A DNA stretch of 47,501 bases from Phytopythium helicoides (GCA_024867545.1 JANFNE010000091.1:1-47501); one strand, 5' to 3'. Positions 31,375 to 42,157 are shown, counted from the stretch's first letter. Notes: generated from the letters alone by a model not told the origin. Translations and numbers: made by a program.

Positions 31375-31611
31375 ATGTCTAGAAGTAATATAAAGGTCCT
31401 TTTTTTAAAGTTAATTTATTAAAAAAAAAAGCAATGGATTAAAATAGATAATAAAAATTTAATAATTTTAACCTGAATATGTTGATCATTTTGTAAATGT
31501 TTATAATGGAAAAACTTTTGTAAATCTTAAATAAATGAAAAAATGATAGGTTTTAAATTCGGTGAATTTATAAATACACGTAAAAAACATATATATAAAA
31601 AAAAAAAATAA
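31375..31611 (+). CDS. rps19: Ribosomal protein S19 (arm 2 copy)
   Basis: Second rps19 copy, 78 codons. An A is missing in SRSKYKGPFF (31388-31392) and gained a little later, so total length is right but the first codons are out of frame; the C-terminal KFGEFINTRKKHIYKKKK-stop is intact here and is the correct end of the gene. rps3 starts 11 bases on. Confidence 0.88.
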
Positions 31612-31622
31612 TATAAATAATT

Positions 31623-32371
31623 ATGGGTCAAAAAATTATACCAATTAGTTTACGATTAAATAAAAAGAAAATTGGCATTCAAGTTGGATTGTTGAAAAAA
31701 ATGAATATTCAAATTTATTACATTTTGATTTAGAAATTAGAAAATATTTTGAAAATATTTTTAATTATAAAAATATAAAATTAATTAAAATAAATACAGT
31801 TAAAGTTTCAAAAAAATATTTATGTCTATATTTATATACGACATAACTATAATTCAAAAAATTTTATAAATTACCTTATAATAAAATTTTAAATCATTTA
31901 AATGCTTATTTTCAAGAAAATAATATTAAAATTTTTATAAAAAATGTAAAAATTAATGATTTAAAAATTTTAAAAAAAAATATTGGAAAAATTTTCGTTT
32001 TATAAAAAAAAAATAATAAAATAAATAAAGATGTTAAAAAAATGATATATAATTTTAGTTATGCATTATATACTAAAAATATCAATATTATATCTTATTA
32101 TATAAAACAAACATTAGAAAGAAAAAAATCACATAAGAAATTTATAAAAAATATTAATAATATTCTTCAAAGTTTTTTTAAAATGTTTTCTAATTTTATA
32201 GGTTATCGTTTACAATTTAAAGGAAGATTAAATGGCTCAAAACGAAAAAAAAAATTAGTTTATCAAAAAGGAAAAATACCATTAAATACTTTAAAATATG
32301 ATATTAAATACCATTTGAATGAATTTAAAACACCTTCAGGTATTTGTAGTATTAAATTATGGATTTTTTAA
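31623..32371 (+). CDS. rps3: Ribosomal protein S3 (arm 2 copy, frameshifted)
   Basis: Second rps3 copy. The start ATG-GGT-CAA and the stop after KLWIF are correct here. An A is missing near 31668 (NKKENWHSSW) and there are further indels near 31813 and 31996. The C-terminal 109 residues (from IYNFSYALYTKNINIISYY) are open. The two arms together give an S3 of about 248 residues. Confidence 0.88.
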
Positions 32372-32386
32372 AAAAAAATTAAATTT

Positions 32387-32791
32387 ATGTTATTTCCTAA
32401 AAAAACAAAATATAAAAAACAATTTAAAGGTAAACTTGTAGGTAAAACAACAAAAGGTAATCAAATAGTTTTTGGTAAATATGCTATTAAAGTTTTAGAA
32501 GAAGCTAGATTAACTGCTAGACAAATAGAAGCAACAAGACGAATTATTGTTAGAAAAATGAAACGATTAGGATTTTTATGGATACGTGTTTTTCCAGATA
32601 TTCCTGTTACTTCAAAACCAACAGAAAACCGTATGGGTAAAGGAAAAGGTGCTGTTTCTTTTTGGGTTGCTAAAGTAAAAAAAGGACAAATTTTATATGA
32701 AATTAGTGGTATTTCATTAGAAAATGCTAAAAAAGTATTAAAAGCGGGTTCTAATAAATTACCTGTTAAAACAAAATTTATTTATAAATAA
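32387..32791 (+). CDS. rpl16: Ribosomal protein L16 (complete copy)
   Basis: L16 binds near the A-site of the large subunit. 134 residues, fully open: MLFPKKTKYKKQFKGK, LEEARLTARQIEATRRIIVRKM, WIRVFPDIPVTSKPTENRMGKGKGAV and ILYEISGISLENAKKVLKAGSNKLPVKTKFI. Length and motifs are normal for the family. The first 31 codons at least lie in the inverted repeat; the other copy leaves the window at position 1. trnI(CAU) follows after one base. Confidence 0.97.
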   Translation: MLFPKKTKYKKQFKGKLVGKTTKGNQIVFGKYAIKVLEEARLTARQIEATRRIIVRKMKRLGFLWIRVFPDIPVTSKPTENRMGKGKGAVSFWVAKVKKGQILYEISGISLENAKKVLKAGSNKLPVKTKFIYK

Positions 32792-32792
32792 A

Positions 32793-32866
32793 AGGCTTAT
32801 AGTTTAATTGGTTAGAGCATACCGCTCATAACGGTGTAGTTGTAGGTTCAAGTCCTACTAGGCCTA
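32793..32866 (+). tRNA. trnI(cau): tRNA with CAU anticodon, probably tRNA-Ile(CAU)
   Basis: Acceptor AGGCTTA/TAGGCCT, anticodon stem TACCG/CGGTG with loop CTCATAA (anticodon CAT). It is one of three CAU tRNAs. The TTATAGTTTAATTGGTT D-arm and ACCGCTCATAACGGT arm resemble the mitochondrial trnI(CAU) type, whose wobble C is modified to lysidine to read AUA, a very common codon here. It could instead be elongator Met. Confidence 0.8.
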
Positions 32867-32894
32867 TATATTTAATAATAACTTATTATTTAAA

Positions 32895-33622
32895 TGCAAA
32901 AATTAAAAAACAAAAAATTAATAAATTATTAAAATTATCAACAATTTTTAAAAAATAATTATTTAAAAACAAATCAATTAAATTCAAAAAAAATATTATT
33001 TGAAAACCAAATTTTATTTAAAAATTTAGATTCAAATATTTTAGAATTAAATAATTATGAAAACGTTTATTTGCCTCATACTGTTTTAAATTTTAAAAAT
33101 ATTTATACTATTCAAAATAAATACGAAAATCAAATTTTATTTAATTTTAATTTAAATTATGATATAATTTATAATTTTAATAAGATAATTTTAAAAAATA
33201 CTTTATTAAAAAATAATAATAAAATAAAAGGACGAATAACTGGTGGAAATAATAAAAAAGTTTTAATTTTAATTTTAGGTATTATTTTTTCAATGAATCC
33301 TATTAATTTAAATAGTTTAATAAATAATAAAAAAACTTTTTATTTAAATAAATTAAATAAAAATTTTAAATTTAAAAATAAAAAAAAATTTTATATTTCT
33401 AAAAAAATAAAACCAAAACAATTAATAAATAGTTATAAATTAAGATATATAAATTTTAAAATAAATATAATTTTAAATTCTAAATTTAAACAAAAAAAAA
33501 TACTTTCTAGAATTTCTTATATACAAGATATTATTAAAAATCAAAAACAAAAAAAAAAAAATAAAAAAAGTGCTCTTTCTAGAAAATTAAATGTATATGA
33601 AATAAAACAAAAAAAAAAATAA
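32895..33622 (+). CDS. Basic protein with S1-like motif, possible ribosomal protein S1 (one frameshift)
   Basis: Open from 33071 for 183 residues; allowing one indel near 32933-32950 the frame extends up to the ATG at 32895, for about 242 residues. The centre reads KGRITGGNNKKVLILILGIIF, which fits the start of an S1 RNA-binding fold ('kG.i.g...gg..v...G..gf.p'). The C-terminal third is highly basic (KNQKQKKKNKKSALSRKL). It lies between rpl16 and atp8, among ribosomal genes. A mitochondrial rps1 is known in some protists and plants, but the match is weak. Otherwise an unknown ribosome-associated protein. Confidence 0.5.
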
Positions 33623-33624
33623 AT

Positions 33625-34022
33625 ATGCCACAATTTGATCAATTTTCATTTTTTAATCAAGTTTCATGGTTTCTTTTTTTATTTTTAAATTTTATTTTTT
33701 TATTACTTATTTTTTTTTACCAAAATTTGTTATAATATAAAATTTAGAAAAAAAAAAATAATATTCGATAATAAAAAAAAAAATCAAATTAATTTTGAAA
33801 AAAATAATATTATTTTTTTTGTTAATAATTCTTATAAAACTTTTTGTTCTAATTTTGAATTATTTATAACTAAAAAATTATCTATTTATCAAAATAATCA
33901 AAATATTAAAATTAAAGAAAACCTTTATTAAATAATATTTTAAAAGAAAAAATTAATGTTTTTTTAAATCAAAAATTTTTATTATTTAAAAAAGTATTTA
34001 TAAATATAATAATTTTTTTTAA
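33625..34022 (+). CDS. atp8: ATP synthase F0 subunit 8 (frameshifted)
   Basis: Atp8, peripheral-stalk membrane subunit. The start MPQFDQFSFFNQVSWFLFLF is the classic Atp8 N-terminus (MPQ.D...F..Q..W), followed by one membrane helix and a Lys/Asn-rich soluble tail of about 95 residues, usual for protist Atp8. An indel near 33718 (after FFL) and another near 33919 break the frame. Expected ~132 residues. The stop touches trnK. Confidence 0.85.
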
Positions 34023-34023
34023 T

Positions 34024-34095
34024 AAGTGTATAGCTCAGCTGGTAGAGCACCGGACTTTTAATCGATGGTCTTGGGTTCGAATCCCAATACACTTA
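34024..34095 (+). tRNA. trnK(uuu): tRNA-Lys(UUU)
   Basis: Acceptor AAGTGTA/TACACTT, D-arm GCTCAGCTGGTAGAGC, loop CTTTTAA (anticodon TTT), and T-loop TTCGAAT. The 3' anticodon stem (TCGATGG) pairs poorly with CCGGA; one missing C would mend it. Confidence 0.87.
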
Positions 34096-34098
34096 TAA

Positions 34099-34171
34099 GG
34101 GGATATATTTCAATTGGTAGAAAGTATGTTTTGCAAATATAAGGTTATCGGTTCGAATCCGATTATCTCCA
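34099..34171 (+). tRNA. trnA(ugc): tRNA-Ala(UGC)
   Basis: Acceptor GGGGATA/TATCTCC, anticodon stem TATGT/ATATA with loop TTTGCAA (anticodon TGC), and T-loop TTCGAAT. Confidence 0.9.
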
Positions 34172-34198
34172 CTTTATAAATTATATTAAAATAATTTT

Positions 34199-34498
34199 AT
34201 GCAAAAAAAAATAAAAAAAAATATAAAACAACGTTATTTATTTAAAAATTTAGAAAAAAAAAGACTAGTTTTAAAAATTATTTCGAAAAATTTAATATTC
34301 AAAAAAATTTAAGATATAAAATTCAACAAAAATGGTTTTTTTTTTAATCAAAAATTCATCAATTACTCGTATAAAAAATTTATGTGTATTAACAGGACGT
34401 ACTCGAAGTATTTATCGTTTATTTAAAATGTCTAGAATACAATTACGTAAATTAGCATCTGAAGGATTCTACCAGGTGTTTCAAAATATAGTTGGTAA
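34199..34498 (+). CDS. rps14: Ribosomal protein S14 (frameshifted)
   Basis: S14 of the small-subunit head, about 99 residues. The N-terminal part reads [14 protein letters not shown]; the C-terminal block [29 protein letters not shown] and GVSKYSW-stop is the S14 signature. At least three homopolymer indels (near 34302-34312, 34340-34347, 34468) split it. It heads the run rps14-rps8-rpl6-rps2-rps4, a remnant of the bacterial spc operon. Confidence 0.9.
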
Positions 34499-34512
34499 TT
34501 TAATATAAATAT

Positions 34513-34894
34513 ATGATTATTACAGATACTCTTTCAAATTTATTTTCAAAAATTAAAAACGGTTATTTATCAAAAAAATCGAAAATAACACAACAATATT
34601 CAAAACAAAGTATAAATATTTTAAATATTTTAGTTTAAAGGAAGGTTTTATAAAAAGTTATAAAATAAATTCAAATAATCAGTTAGATATATATTTAAAA
34701 TATAAAAAAAATAAAGCTGTCATAAGTGAAATAACACGTTATCTAAACCTGGTAAACGCTTATATATAAAAAATAAAGATTTATATATAAAAAAAAAAGG
34801 TTTTTATATAATATCTACTTCTATAGGTATTTTAACAGATTTACAAGCTAAAAAATTAAATGTTGGTGGCGAATTAATTTGTAAAATCTTTTAG
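34513..34894 (+). CDS. rps8: Ribosomal protein S8 (frameshifted)
   Basis: S8, 16S-binding protein. It begins MIITDTLSNLFSKIKNGYLSK, continues with ILKEGFIKSYKI-like sequence after an indel near 34632, then ISEITRLSKPGKRLYI, and ends GFYIISTSIGILTDLQAKKLNVGGELICKIF-like, the S8 C-terminal signature. About 127 residues. Indels lie near 34633, 34735 and 34790. rpl6 starts 9 bases downstream. Confidence 0.9.
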
Positions 34895-34903
34895 GTAACA
34901 AAT

Positions 34904-35511
34904 ATGATTAAATTATTAAAAAAAGAAAATCAAAAAAAAATAAAATTTTTTTTAAAAGTGTTTTAGGGAGATATAGATATATTTTTTATAGATAAAACTT
35001 TTAAAAATTCCATCAAATATAAAAATTATTATTAAAAATAAAACAAATATATTTTAAAGGTTTATTAGGGGTTATTATCATTAAAATATATAAATGAGAT
35101 TAATTTTTTTTTAAAAAAAAATAAACTAATATTAAATTTTAATTCAAAAAAAAATAAAAAAAGTATTTTAAATTTATATAATAAATTAATAAAAATAAAA
35201 TTTAAAGGAATTTCTCAAGGATTTAAATAAAATTTAATTTTAAAAGGAATAGGTTATAAAGCTTCAATTGAAAATAATAATTTTAATATTAAAAGTAGGT
35301 TTTAGTCATAATATTAATGTAATTATTCCATCAAATATAAAAGTTATTAATCAAGCTAATAATTTAATTTTTAATAGTAATGATTATATATATTTAACTC
35401 AATTTGTAAATTATATTAAAAGTTATAAAAACCTGAACCTATAAAGGAAAAGGTTATTATTAAAAAATGAAAAAATATTTAAAAAAGAAGGAAAAAAAAA
35501 GTAAAAAATAA
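34904..35511 (+). CDS. rpl6: Ribosomal protein L6 (heavily frameshifted)
   Basis: L6 of the large subunit, expected ~200 residues. Readable in pieces: PSNIKIIIKN near the start, GLLGV.SLKYINEINFF, KIKFKGISQGFK, ILKGIGYKASIE (the L6 'L.GVGYRA' motif), VIIPSNIKVI, and the end PEPYKGKGYYLKNEKI (L6 'PEPYKGKGI'). More than five indels break it, and the sequence quality is poor from here to 36.5 kb. The order rps8-rpl6 is ancestral. Confidence 0.87.
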
Positions 35512-35516
35512 TTAAT

Positions 35517-36124
35517 ATGGTTAATTAAAAAAAAAAAAAATAATAATAATAATATTTTATTAAATTTATTATTTAAATCAAAAAATATATATGGTGAATC
35601 ATTAAAAAATACTAATAAAAATGTATTACCTTTTATATATGGTGTAAGACATAATTATACAATTATTAATTTAAAAAGATGTTTCTTTTTTTTAAAACGT
35701 GTTTTTAAATTAATACAAAATATATTAAGAAAATAAAGAAAAAAATTTTAATAATAGGTAATTCAAATGATATTAGTTTTTTAATTAATAAAAAATATAT
35801 AAAAAAAAATGAAAATATTATATTTTTTTAATTCAAGAATGGGTAAATGGTTTGAATTACTAATAAAATAATTAATATGATTTAAATGAAAAAATAAATT
35901 TTTTATTTAAAAAAGAGGAAATAAAATTAATATTAATAATTAAAAGGTTCAATTAATGATGATTTTTTAAATAAAGAATTATCAGTTTTAAAAATTCCTA
36001 CAATATCTATTATAAATACTAATCAAGATATAAAAGATATAAATTATCCAATAGTTACTAATACTAAAAATATTAAATCATTATAGACTTTATGTATTTA
36101 TTACGTAAATTATTTAATAAATAA
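35517..36124 (+). CDS. rps2: Ribosomal protein S2 (heavily frameshifted)
   Basis: S2 of the small subunit, about 200 residues expected. Recognisable pieces: PFIYGVRHNYTIINLKR (S2 'I.G.R.g..IIdL'), KILIIGNSNDISFLI, EWVNG, LPVLKIPTISIINTN-like and DIKDINYPIVTNTKNIKS ('D..YPIP.N...'). It ends LLRKLFNK-stop just before the rps4 start. Many indels, mainly in A-runs; not a pseudogene by pattern, because all blocks remain in order. Confidence 0.82.
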
Positions 36125-36129
36125 ATTAT

Positions 36130-36922
36130 ATGAATAAATTAAGACCTAGAAATAAAATATGTTTTCAAAATAATGAAAACAAACATGCAAATTTAAAAAT
36201 ATCAAAATTAAATAAAAAAAAATGGAATTTATTTAAAAAAAGATTAAATATAGAAAAGAAATTAAACCTGAAAAAAGAAATAAATTTTTCAAAAAAGATT
36301 ATTTGAAAAAACAACAATTTAAAAATTTTTATGGTTGTATACCTGAATATCAATTAAAAATTTTATTTAAATTTTTAAAAAAAAAAAATATAAAATAAAT
36401 ACTTTTAAAGAGTTTGGTACTTTTATTAGAAAAGTCGTTTAGATATAAATGTGGTTAGATTAAGATTAGCTAAAACTATTTTTCAAGCAAAACAATTAAT
36501 TAATCATAAAAAAATTAAAGTAAATAATAAAATTGTAAGTAAACCTAATTTTTTATTAAAAAAAGGTGATGTTATTAGTAAAATAAAAATAATGGTAGAA
36601 AAAAAAAAAAATAATTTTAAAAATAAATTTAATAATAATAATAATTTATATTTAAAAAAAAATAATAATCGATTTAAAAAAAATCATAAAAAATTTCAGC
36701 AATATTCAAAAAGTAATAAATTTAATAATAATTTATATGTAAAGTTAATTAATTATAATAAAGTAAAAAAAAAAAAAAGAAAAACCTAAATTAACTAATT
36801 ATTTATATATAAATTTAAAATCAAAAAAAGGTGTTTTTTTTAAAAAACCATCATATAATGATATTTTATATCCTTTTACTTTAAATTTAAAATTAATAAA
36901 TGAATATTTAAAAAAAAAATAA
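36130..36922 (+). CDS. rps4: Ribosomal protein S4 (frameshifted)
   Basis: S4 nucleates small-subunit assembly. It begins MNKLRPRNKICFQ; mid-part FYGCIPEYQLKILFKFLKKKNI; the S4 RNA-binding fold is clear at 36451 on: VVRLRLAKTIFQAKQLINHKKIKVNNKIVSKPN. A long Asn/Lys-rich insert follows (~36600-36790), then a C-terminal block FKKPSYNDILYPFTLNLK. About 263 residues. Indels lie near 36262, 36395-36447 and 36775. rnl follows. Confidence 0.88.
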
Positions 36923-36946
36923 AAATTTAAAAAAATTAAATGGTTT

Positions 36947-38546
36947 AAGATGTAAAATAATAAAAGCATTAAGTGGATGCCTTGGCATTAATTCTAAATT
37001 TTAGGACGTAAAAAATGCGAAAAGTTATATTTAATATTAAAAATATTTTGAAATATAAATTTCCTAAAGTAAACTTTTTCTTTGTGAAAATTTTAAAAGC
37101 AGTGAATTGAAAATATCTAAGTAACTGTTAAAAAATCAAACGAGACTCCGTGAGTAATGACGAGTGAAAATGGATTTAGGTTTATAAAAATTAAAAAAAT
37201 TATTTGAAAAATTTTAAAAAATTTACTTAAGAAGGTTAAAGTCCTGTAGAATAATTATAATTTTTATATTAGTAAAAAGAGGTATGTGTAATCTTTTTTG
37301 AATATTGGGGAACCACCCCTCAAAACCTAGTAAGAATTAATGATCGATAGTGAACAAGTACTGTAAAGGAAAGTGAAAAAGAACTTTTGAGTTTGAAATA
37401 ATTCTGAAACTTAATGTTAACAATCAATTGGAACTTTTTAAAGTGACAGTGTACCTTTTGCATAATGGGCCCAGCAAGTTTATTTTTATAGCAAGCTTAA
37501 TTTTATAAAGTAGGCGTAGATAATTCAAGTTTTAAAAAGCTTTATATAGTTATAAAAATAAGACCCGAAACCGAGTGATCTAACCATGACAGATTGAAAA
37601 ATAGGTAAAAACTGTTTGGAGGATCGAACTCACATATGTGGCAAAATATGGAGATGATTTGTGTTACGGAGTGAAAGGCTAATCAAACTCGGAGATAGTC
37701 TGGTTTTCCGCGAAATCTATTGAAGTAGAGCGTTTAAAATCTTTTTTAGGGGTAGAGCACTCATTGAGCTAGGGGTGTAAAAACTTACTGAACTCTAGAA
37801 ACTCCGAATACGAAAAAAAGTAATTTGAACAGACAGACATTAGGGCGCTAAGGTCTATTGTCAAGAGGGAAACAGCCCAGATTGATCGCTAAGGTCTCTA
37901 AATAATATTCTAAGTGAAAAAGGAAGTTAAAAAAATGAATACAATCAGTAGGTAGGCTTGGAAGCAGCCATCCTTTAAAGAAAGCGTATAGCTCACTGGT
38001 CTAGTTTTTTTGCGCTAAAATGTATCGAGACTTAAGAAATTTACCGAAGCGGCAAGTTTTATTTTAAAAATAAAACGGTAGCGGAACATTCTGTATGTTA
38101 AAAAAGATATGTTGTAAAATATATTGAAGATATCAGAAAAGAAAATGCTGGCATTAGTAACAAAAAATAATGAATAAGAATCATTATCACCGTAAATCTA
38201 AGGGTTTTTATGTTAAAATGTATTTCATAAAGGTGAAACGGCCCCTAAGAAAGATTTGACGAAAGCAAATTTTGATGGGATAATTTTTAAATTAAATTTT
38301 TTTAAAAAAGTGACAAAAATTTTTATTTTTCAGGAAATAGCTTTTTTTAAAAATAAACCGTACCCTAAACCAACACAGGTAGATAGGTCGAGTAGACTAA
38401 GGTGAATGAGAGAACTATATTGAAGGAACTCGGCAAAATGACTTTGTAACTTCGGGATAAAAAGTACCTAATTTAATTATTAGGTGTCACAAAATAGGGG
38501 GTTGCGACTGTTTAATAAAAACTTAGGACCTCTGCTAAATGGTAAC

Positions 38547-38584
<38 letters not shown>

Positions 38585-39138
38585 ATTAATAGGAGATGTT
38601 TAGCATTGAATGGAAGTCCCAGTAAACGGCGGCCGTAACTCTGACGAGTCCTAAGGGTAGCGAAATTCCTTGTCGGGTAAGTTCCCGACCTGCATGAATG
38701 GTGTAACGACATCCCCGCTGTCTCCAATATAGACTCAGTGAATTTGAAATATCCGTGAAGATGCGGATTCTCTATAGTTAGACGGAAAGACCCCGTGAAC
38801 CTTTACTACATCTTTATATTGTTATTTTATCTAATATGTGTAGCATAAGTGGTAATCTTTGAGGCCTTCACGCTAGTGAATTGCTTAGATAATCTTGAAA
38901 TACCACTCTTATTAAATAAATAACTAATAATTTTTTAAAAATAGACATTGTATGGTTGGTAGTTTGACTGGGGCGGGTCACCTCCTAAAGAGTAACGGAG
39001 GTGTACAAAGGTAAGCTCAAATTGGATTTTAGTATCATTGTAGAGCGTAATGGTAAAAGCTTGCTTGACTGTAAGATAGACATATCAAACAGGGACGAAA
39101 GTCGGTCATAGTGATCCGATAATTCTTGTGGAAAGATT

Positions 39139-39181
<43 letters not shown>

Positions 39182-39259
39182 GACTCCTAAGAGCTCCTAT
39201 CGACGGAGTCGTTTGGCACCTCGATGTCGACTCATCACATCCTGGAGCTGGAGAAGGTT

Positions 39260-39299
<40 letters not shown>

Positions 39300-39590
39300 T
39301 TGGGTTTAGAACGTCGTGAGACAGTTTGGTTCCTATCTTCTATAGATATTATGAAAAATGAAAGAATCTAACTCTAGTACGAGAGGACCGAGAAGGGTAA
39401 ATCTCTGGTGTATCGGTTGTTTTATAAGCATCGGCCGAGTAGCTAAATTTATTTTGGATAATTACTGAAAGCATCTAAGTAAGAAACCATTCTTAAAAAT
39501 TTTTCAAATGAAAACTGTAAAAGACTATTACATTGATAGGTTTTAAGTGTAAATACTGTAAAGTATGTAGCTAAAAAATACTAAAAGTTT
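36947..39590 (+). rRNA. rnl: Large-subunit ribosomal RNA
   Basis: LSU rRNA, about 2.64 kb, single copy and outside the inverted repeat. Landmarks: 5' cattaagtggatgccttggc (36968), the 1090-region GTPase-centre area, gcgaaattccttgtcgggtaag (38659), the peptidyl-transferase loop (gcggattctctatagtt region to ~38780), ccggggataacaggctgat (39164), and the sarcin-ricin loop agtacgagaggacc (39377). No intron is seen. Ends are approximate. Confidence 0.95.
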
Positions 39591-39618
39591 CAAATTTTTA
39601 TTTAAAATATATTTTTAT

Positions 39619-39690
39619 TTCTTTGTAGCTCAATGGTAGAGCAAATGGCTGTTAACCATTAGGTTGTAGGTTCAAATCCTATCAAAGAAG
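39619..39690 (+). tRNA. trnN(guu): tRNA-Asn(GUU)
   Basis: Acceptor TTCTTTG/CAAAGAA, anticodon stem AATGG/CCATT with loop CTGTTAA (anticodon GTT), and T-loop TTCAAAT. Confidence 0.92.
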
Positions 39691-39708
39691 TTATTATTAT
39701 ATATTTTA

Positions 39709-39797
39709 GGTCGAATAGCCAAGTCAGGTTTAAGGCAGTAGTTTGCTAAACTATCAGTTAAGTAATTAACTCGTGGGTTCAAATCCCACTTCGACTT
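39709..39797 (+). tRNA. trnS(gcu): tRNA-Ser(GCU)
   Basis: Acceptor GGTCGAA/TTCGACT, anticodon stem GTAGT/ACTAT with loop TTGCTAA (anticodon GCT), long variable arm, and T-loop TTCAAAT. Confidence 0.9.
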
Positions 39798-39804
39798 ATT
39801 TAAA

Positions 39805-39876
39805 GATGATGTAGTTTAATGGTGGAACGTGGGAATCATAATCCTAAAGTTGTAGGTTCAAGTCCTACCATCATTA
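39805..39876 (+). tRNA. trnM(cau): tRNA with CAU anticodon, probably elongator tRNA-Met
   Basis: Acceptor GATGATG/CATCATT, anticodon stem TGGGA/TCCTA with loop ATCATAA (anticodon CAT), and T-loop TTCAAGT. Assigned as elongator Met by exclusion against the fMet-like and Ile-like CAU genes. Confidence 0.8.
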
Positions 39877-39887
39877 TTTTTTCTTAA

Positions 39888-39964
39888 CGGAAGGTAGCAT
39901 AGTATGGTTTAATGCATCTGTTTTTGGGAACAGAAGATCAAAGGTTCGAATCCTTTTCTTCCGA
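39888..39964 (+). tRNA. trnP(ugg): tRNA-Pro(UGG)
   Basis: Acceptor CGGAAGG/TCTTCCG, anticodon stem TCTGT/ACAGA around TTTTGGGA (anticodon TGG), and T-loop TTCGAAT. The anticodon loop is eight bases, one T too many, probably an error. Confidence 0.88.
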
Positions 39965-40107
39965 AATTATTATTATTATAAAAAAATATAATTACATATT
40001 AATATGTAATTATATTTTTTATAATAATAATATCTTTATAAAATTATATATTATAGAAATAAAAATAAATAAAAAAATATTTATTTTTATGTAATCCTTA
40101 TTATACT

Positions 40108-42104
40108 ATGTTATTATTATCTATTATATTTTTACCTTTATTAGGCTCAATAGCAGCCGGTTTTTTTGGTTTTTATATAGGACGTCAAGGTTCTGTAGTA
40201 ATAACCACTTAAACAACTTTTTAAGTTTTAGTTTTTCATTAATAATTTTTTATTATTCAATTACTTTTGAATATGAATATATTATATATTTAGCTACTTG
40301 GATAAATAGTGGTTTAGTTAACTGTAATTGGAGCTTTTTATTTGATAGTTTAACAATGGTTATGTTAATTGTTGTTACAAGTATTTCAACTTTAGTTCAT
40401 TTATATTCTTCACAATATATGGCACATGATCCGCATCTTTCAAGATTTATGTCATACTATCTTTATTTACTTTTTTATGATAATTTTAGTAACTGGAGAT
40501 AATTTTATGCAAATGTTTGTAGGTTGGGAAGGTGTAGTTTTTGTTCTTTTTTATTAATTAATTTTTTGGTTACACGATTACAAAGCAAATAAAGCTGCAA
40601 TAAAAGCTATGTAGTTAATAGAATTAGTGATTTAATTTTATTATTAGGTATTTTAACTATTTTTTATTACTATAAGAACAATTGAATATTTAGTACATTT
40701 GCTGCTATTTCTATTGTTAAAGATTTTAATTTTATATTTTTTAATTATAGTTTTAAGTATTATTGATGTAACTTGTATTTTAATTTTCATAGGTTGCTAT
40801 GGGTACATCTGCTCAAATTTTTTTTACATTATGGTTACCTGAGCTATGGAAGGACCAACACCTGTTTCTGCATTAATACATGCGGCTACCATGGTACAGC
40901 TGGTGTATATTTAACTGCAAGAAGTTCTCCTATTTTTTGAATATTCTGTATTTTCTTTAAAAGTAGTAACAATTATAGGTGCTTCTACGGCTTTTTTTGC
41001 AAGTACTGTAGTTTAGTTCAGAATGATTTTAAAAAAATAGTTGCATATTCTACATGTAGTCAATTAGGTTATATGTTTTTTGCTTGTGGTTTATCAAATT
41101 ATCCTTTAGCTATTTTTCACTTATCAAATCATGCTTATTTTAAAGCTTTATTATTTTTATGTTCTGGTGCCGTTATTCATGCTATGGGTGATGAACAAGA
41201 TATTAGAAAAATGGGTGGATTAAGACGTATATTACCTTATACTTATGTTATGTTTTTAATAGGTTCATTATCTTAATGGGTTTTCCTTTTTTAACAGGTT
41301 TTTATTCAAAGATTTAATATTAAGAAGTAGCTTTTGCTAGTTTTTAAGTGAAGACAGGTCATTTTTGCTTATTGGTTAGGTACTATAGGTGCTTTTTACA
41401 GCATTTTATTCAACACGTTTATTATTTTTTGCTTTTTTAAGTGAAACAAATGCTTATAAAAATGTAATAAAACATGCACATGATGTTCCTTTAGAAATGG
41501 GGTTTACCTCTTGGTTATTAGCTTTTGGTAGTATTTTTATTGGTTATTTATCAAAAGATATGTTTGTAGGTTTAGGTTCTAATTTTTTGGAATAATTCTA
41601 TATATATAAAGTCCAGTAAATAATCAGATGATTGATGCTGAATTTTTACCTACTTTTTTTTAAATTATTACCAGTTATTTTAAGTTTTGGAGGTTTATAT
41701 TAGTGCTTTTTATTTATATTTTTTAAATTTAAATTTTTATATGAATTGAAAAATTTCAAAATATGGTTTATATTTTTATAATTTTTTAAATAGAAATATG
41801 GTATTTTGATAAAATTTATTATGAATTTGTAAATCAATATATTTTAAAAATTGGGTATAATTATACTTATAAAATGATTGATAAAGGTTTAATTGAGATG
41901 TGTGGTCCTTATGGTTTAGTTGCTTTTTTTTCTTTTTTAAGTCAAAAAGTAATATTAATTCAAACAGGTTATATTTATCATTATTCTTTATTGATTTTAA
42001 TTAGTACTATTTTTTTAATTAATGTAGTATTTTTTTCTATATTATTTTATTTTAATTTTGTAACTATTTTATTATTCTTTTTTATTTTAATTATTTTAAA
42101 ATAA
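40108..42104 (+). CDS. nad5: NADH dehydrogenase subunit 5 (heavily frameshifted)
   Basis: Nad5 (NuoL), distal antiporter-like subunit of complex I, about 665 residues expected. Start [18 protein letters not shown]. Pieces in order: [54 protein letters not shown] with the catalytic-site region, [51 protein letters not shown], and the long C-terminal helix region from 41874 ([16 protein letters not shown]). More than ten indels or small substitutions, mostly between 40205 and 41870; the stretch near 40690-40860 is worst. The gene is in its expected place before nad6. Confidence 0.9.
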
Positions 42105-42157
42105 AAAAAATAATAAAATATATTGTTTAAGATAAAATTATCAAAAATTTAATTTTT

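Noticed and set aside
22798..32371. Arm 2 gene copies as pseudogenes
   Set aside because: Damage is spread over both arms and is complementary; neither arm is consistently the decayed one.
36165..36353. Minus-strand Phe-rich frame
   Set aside because: Antisense of the Lys-rich rps4 N-terminal region.
38512..39371. Frames on both strands inside rnl (38512-38727 and 39126-39371)
   Set aside because: They lie in highly conserved LSU rRNA domains V and VI; not coding.
39912..40094. 60-codon frame starting in trnP
   Set aside because: It runs from the tRNA into an A/T spacer, with low-complexity Ile/Lys sequence.
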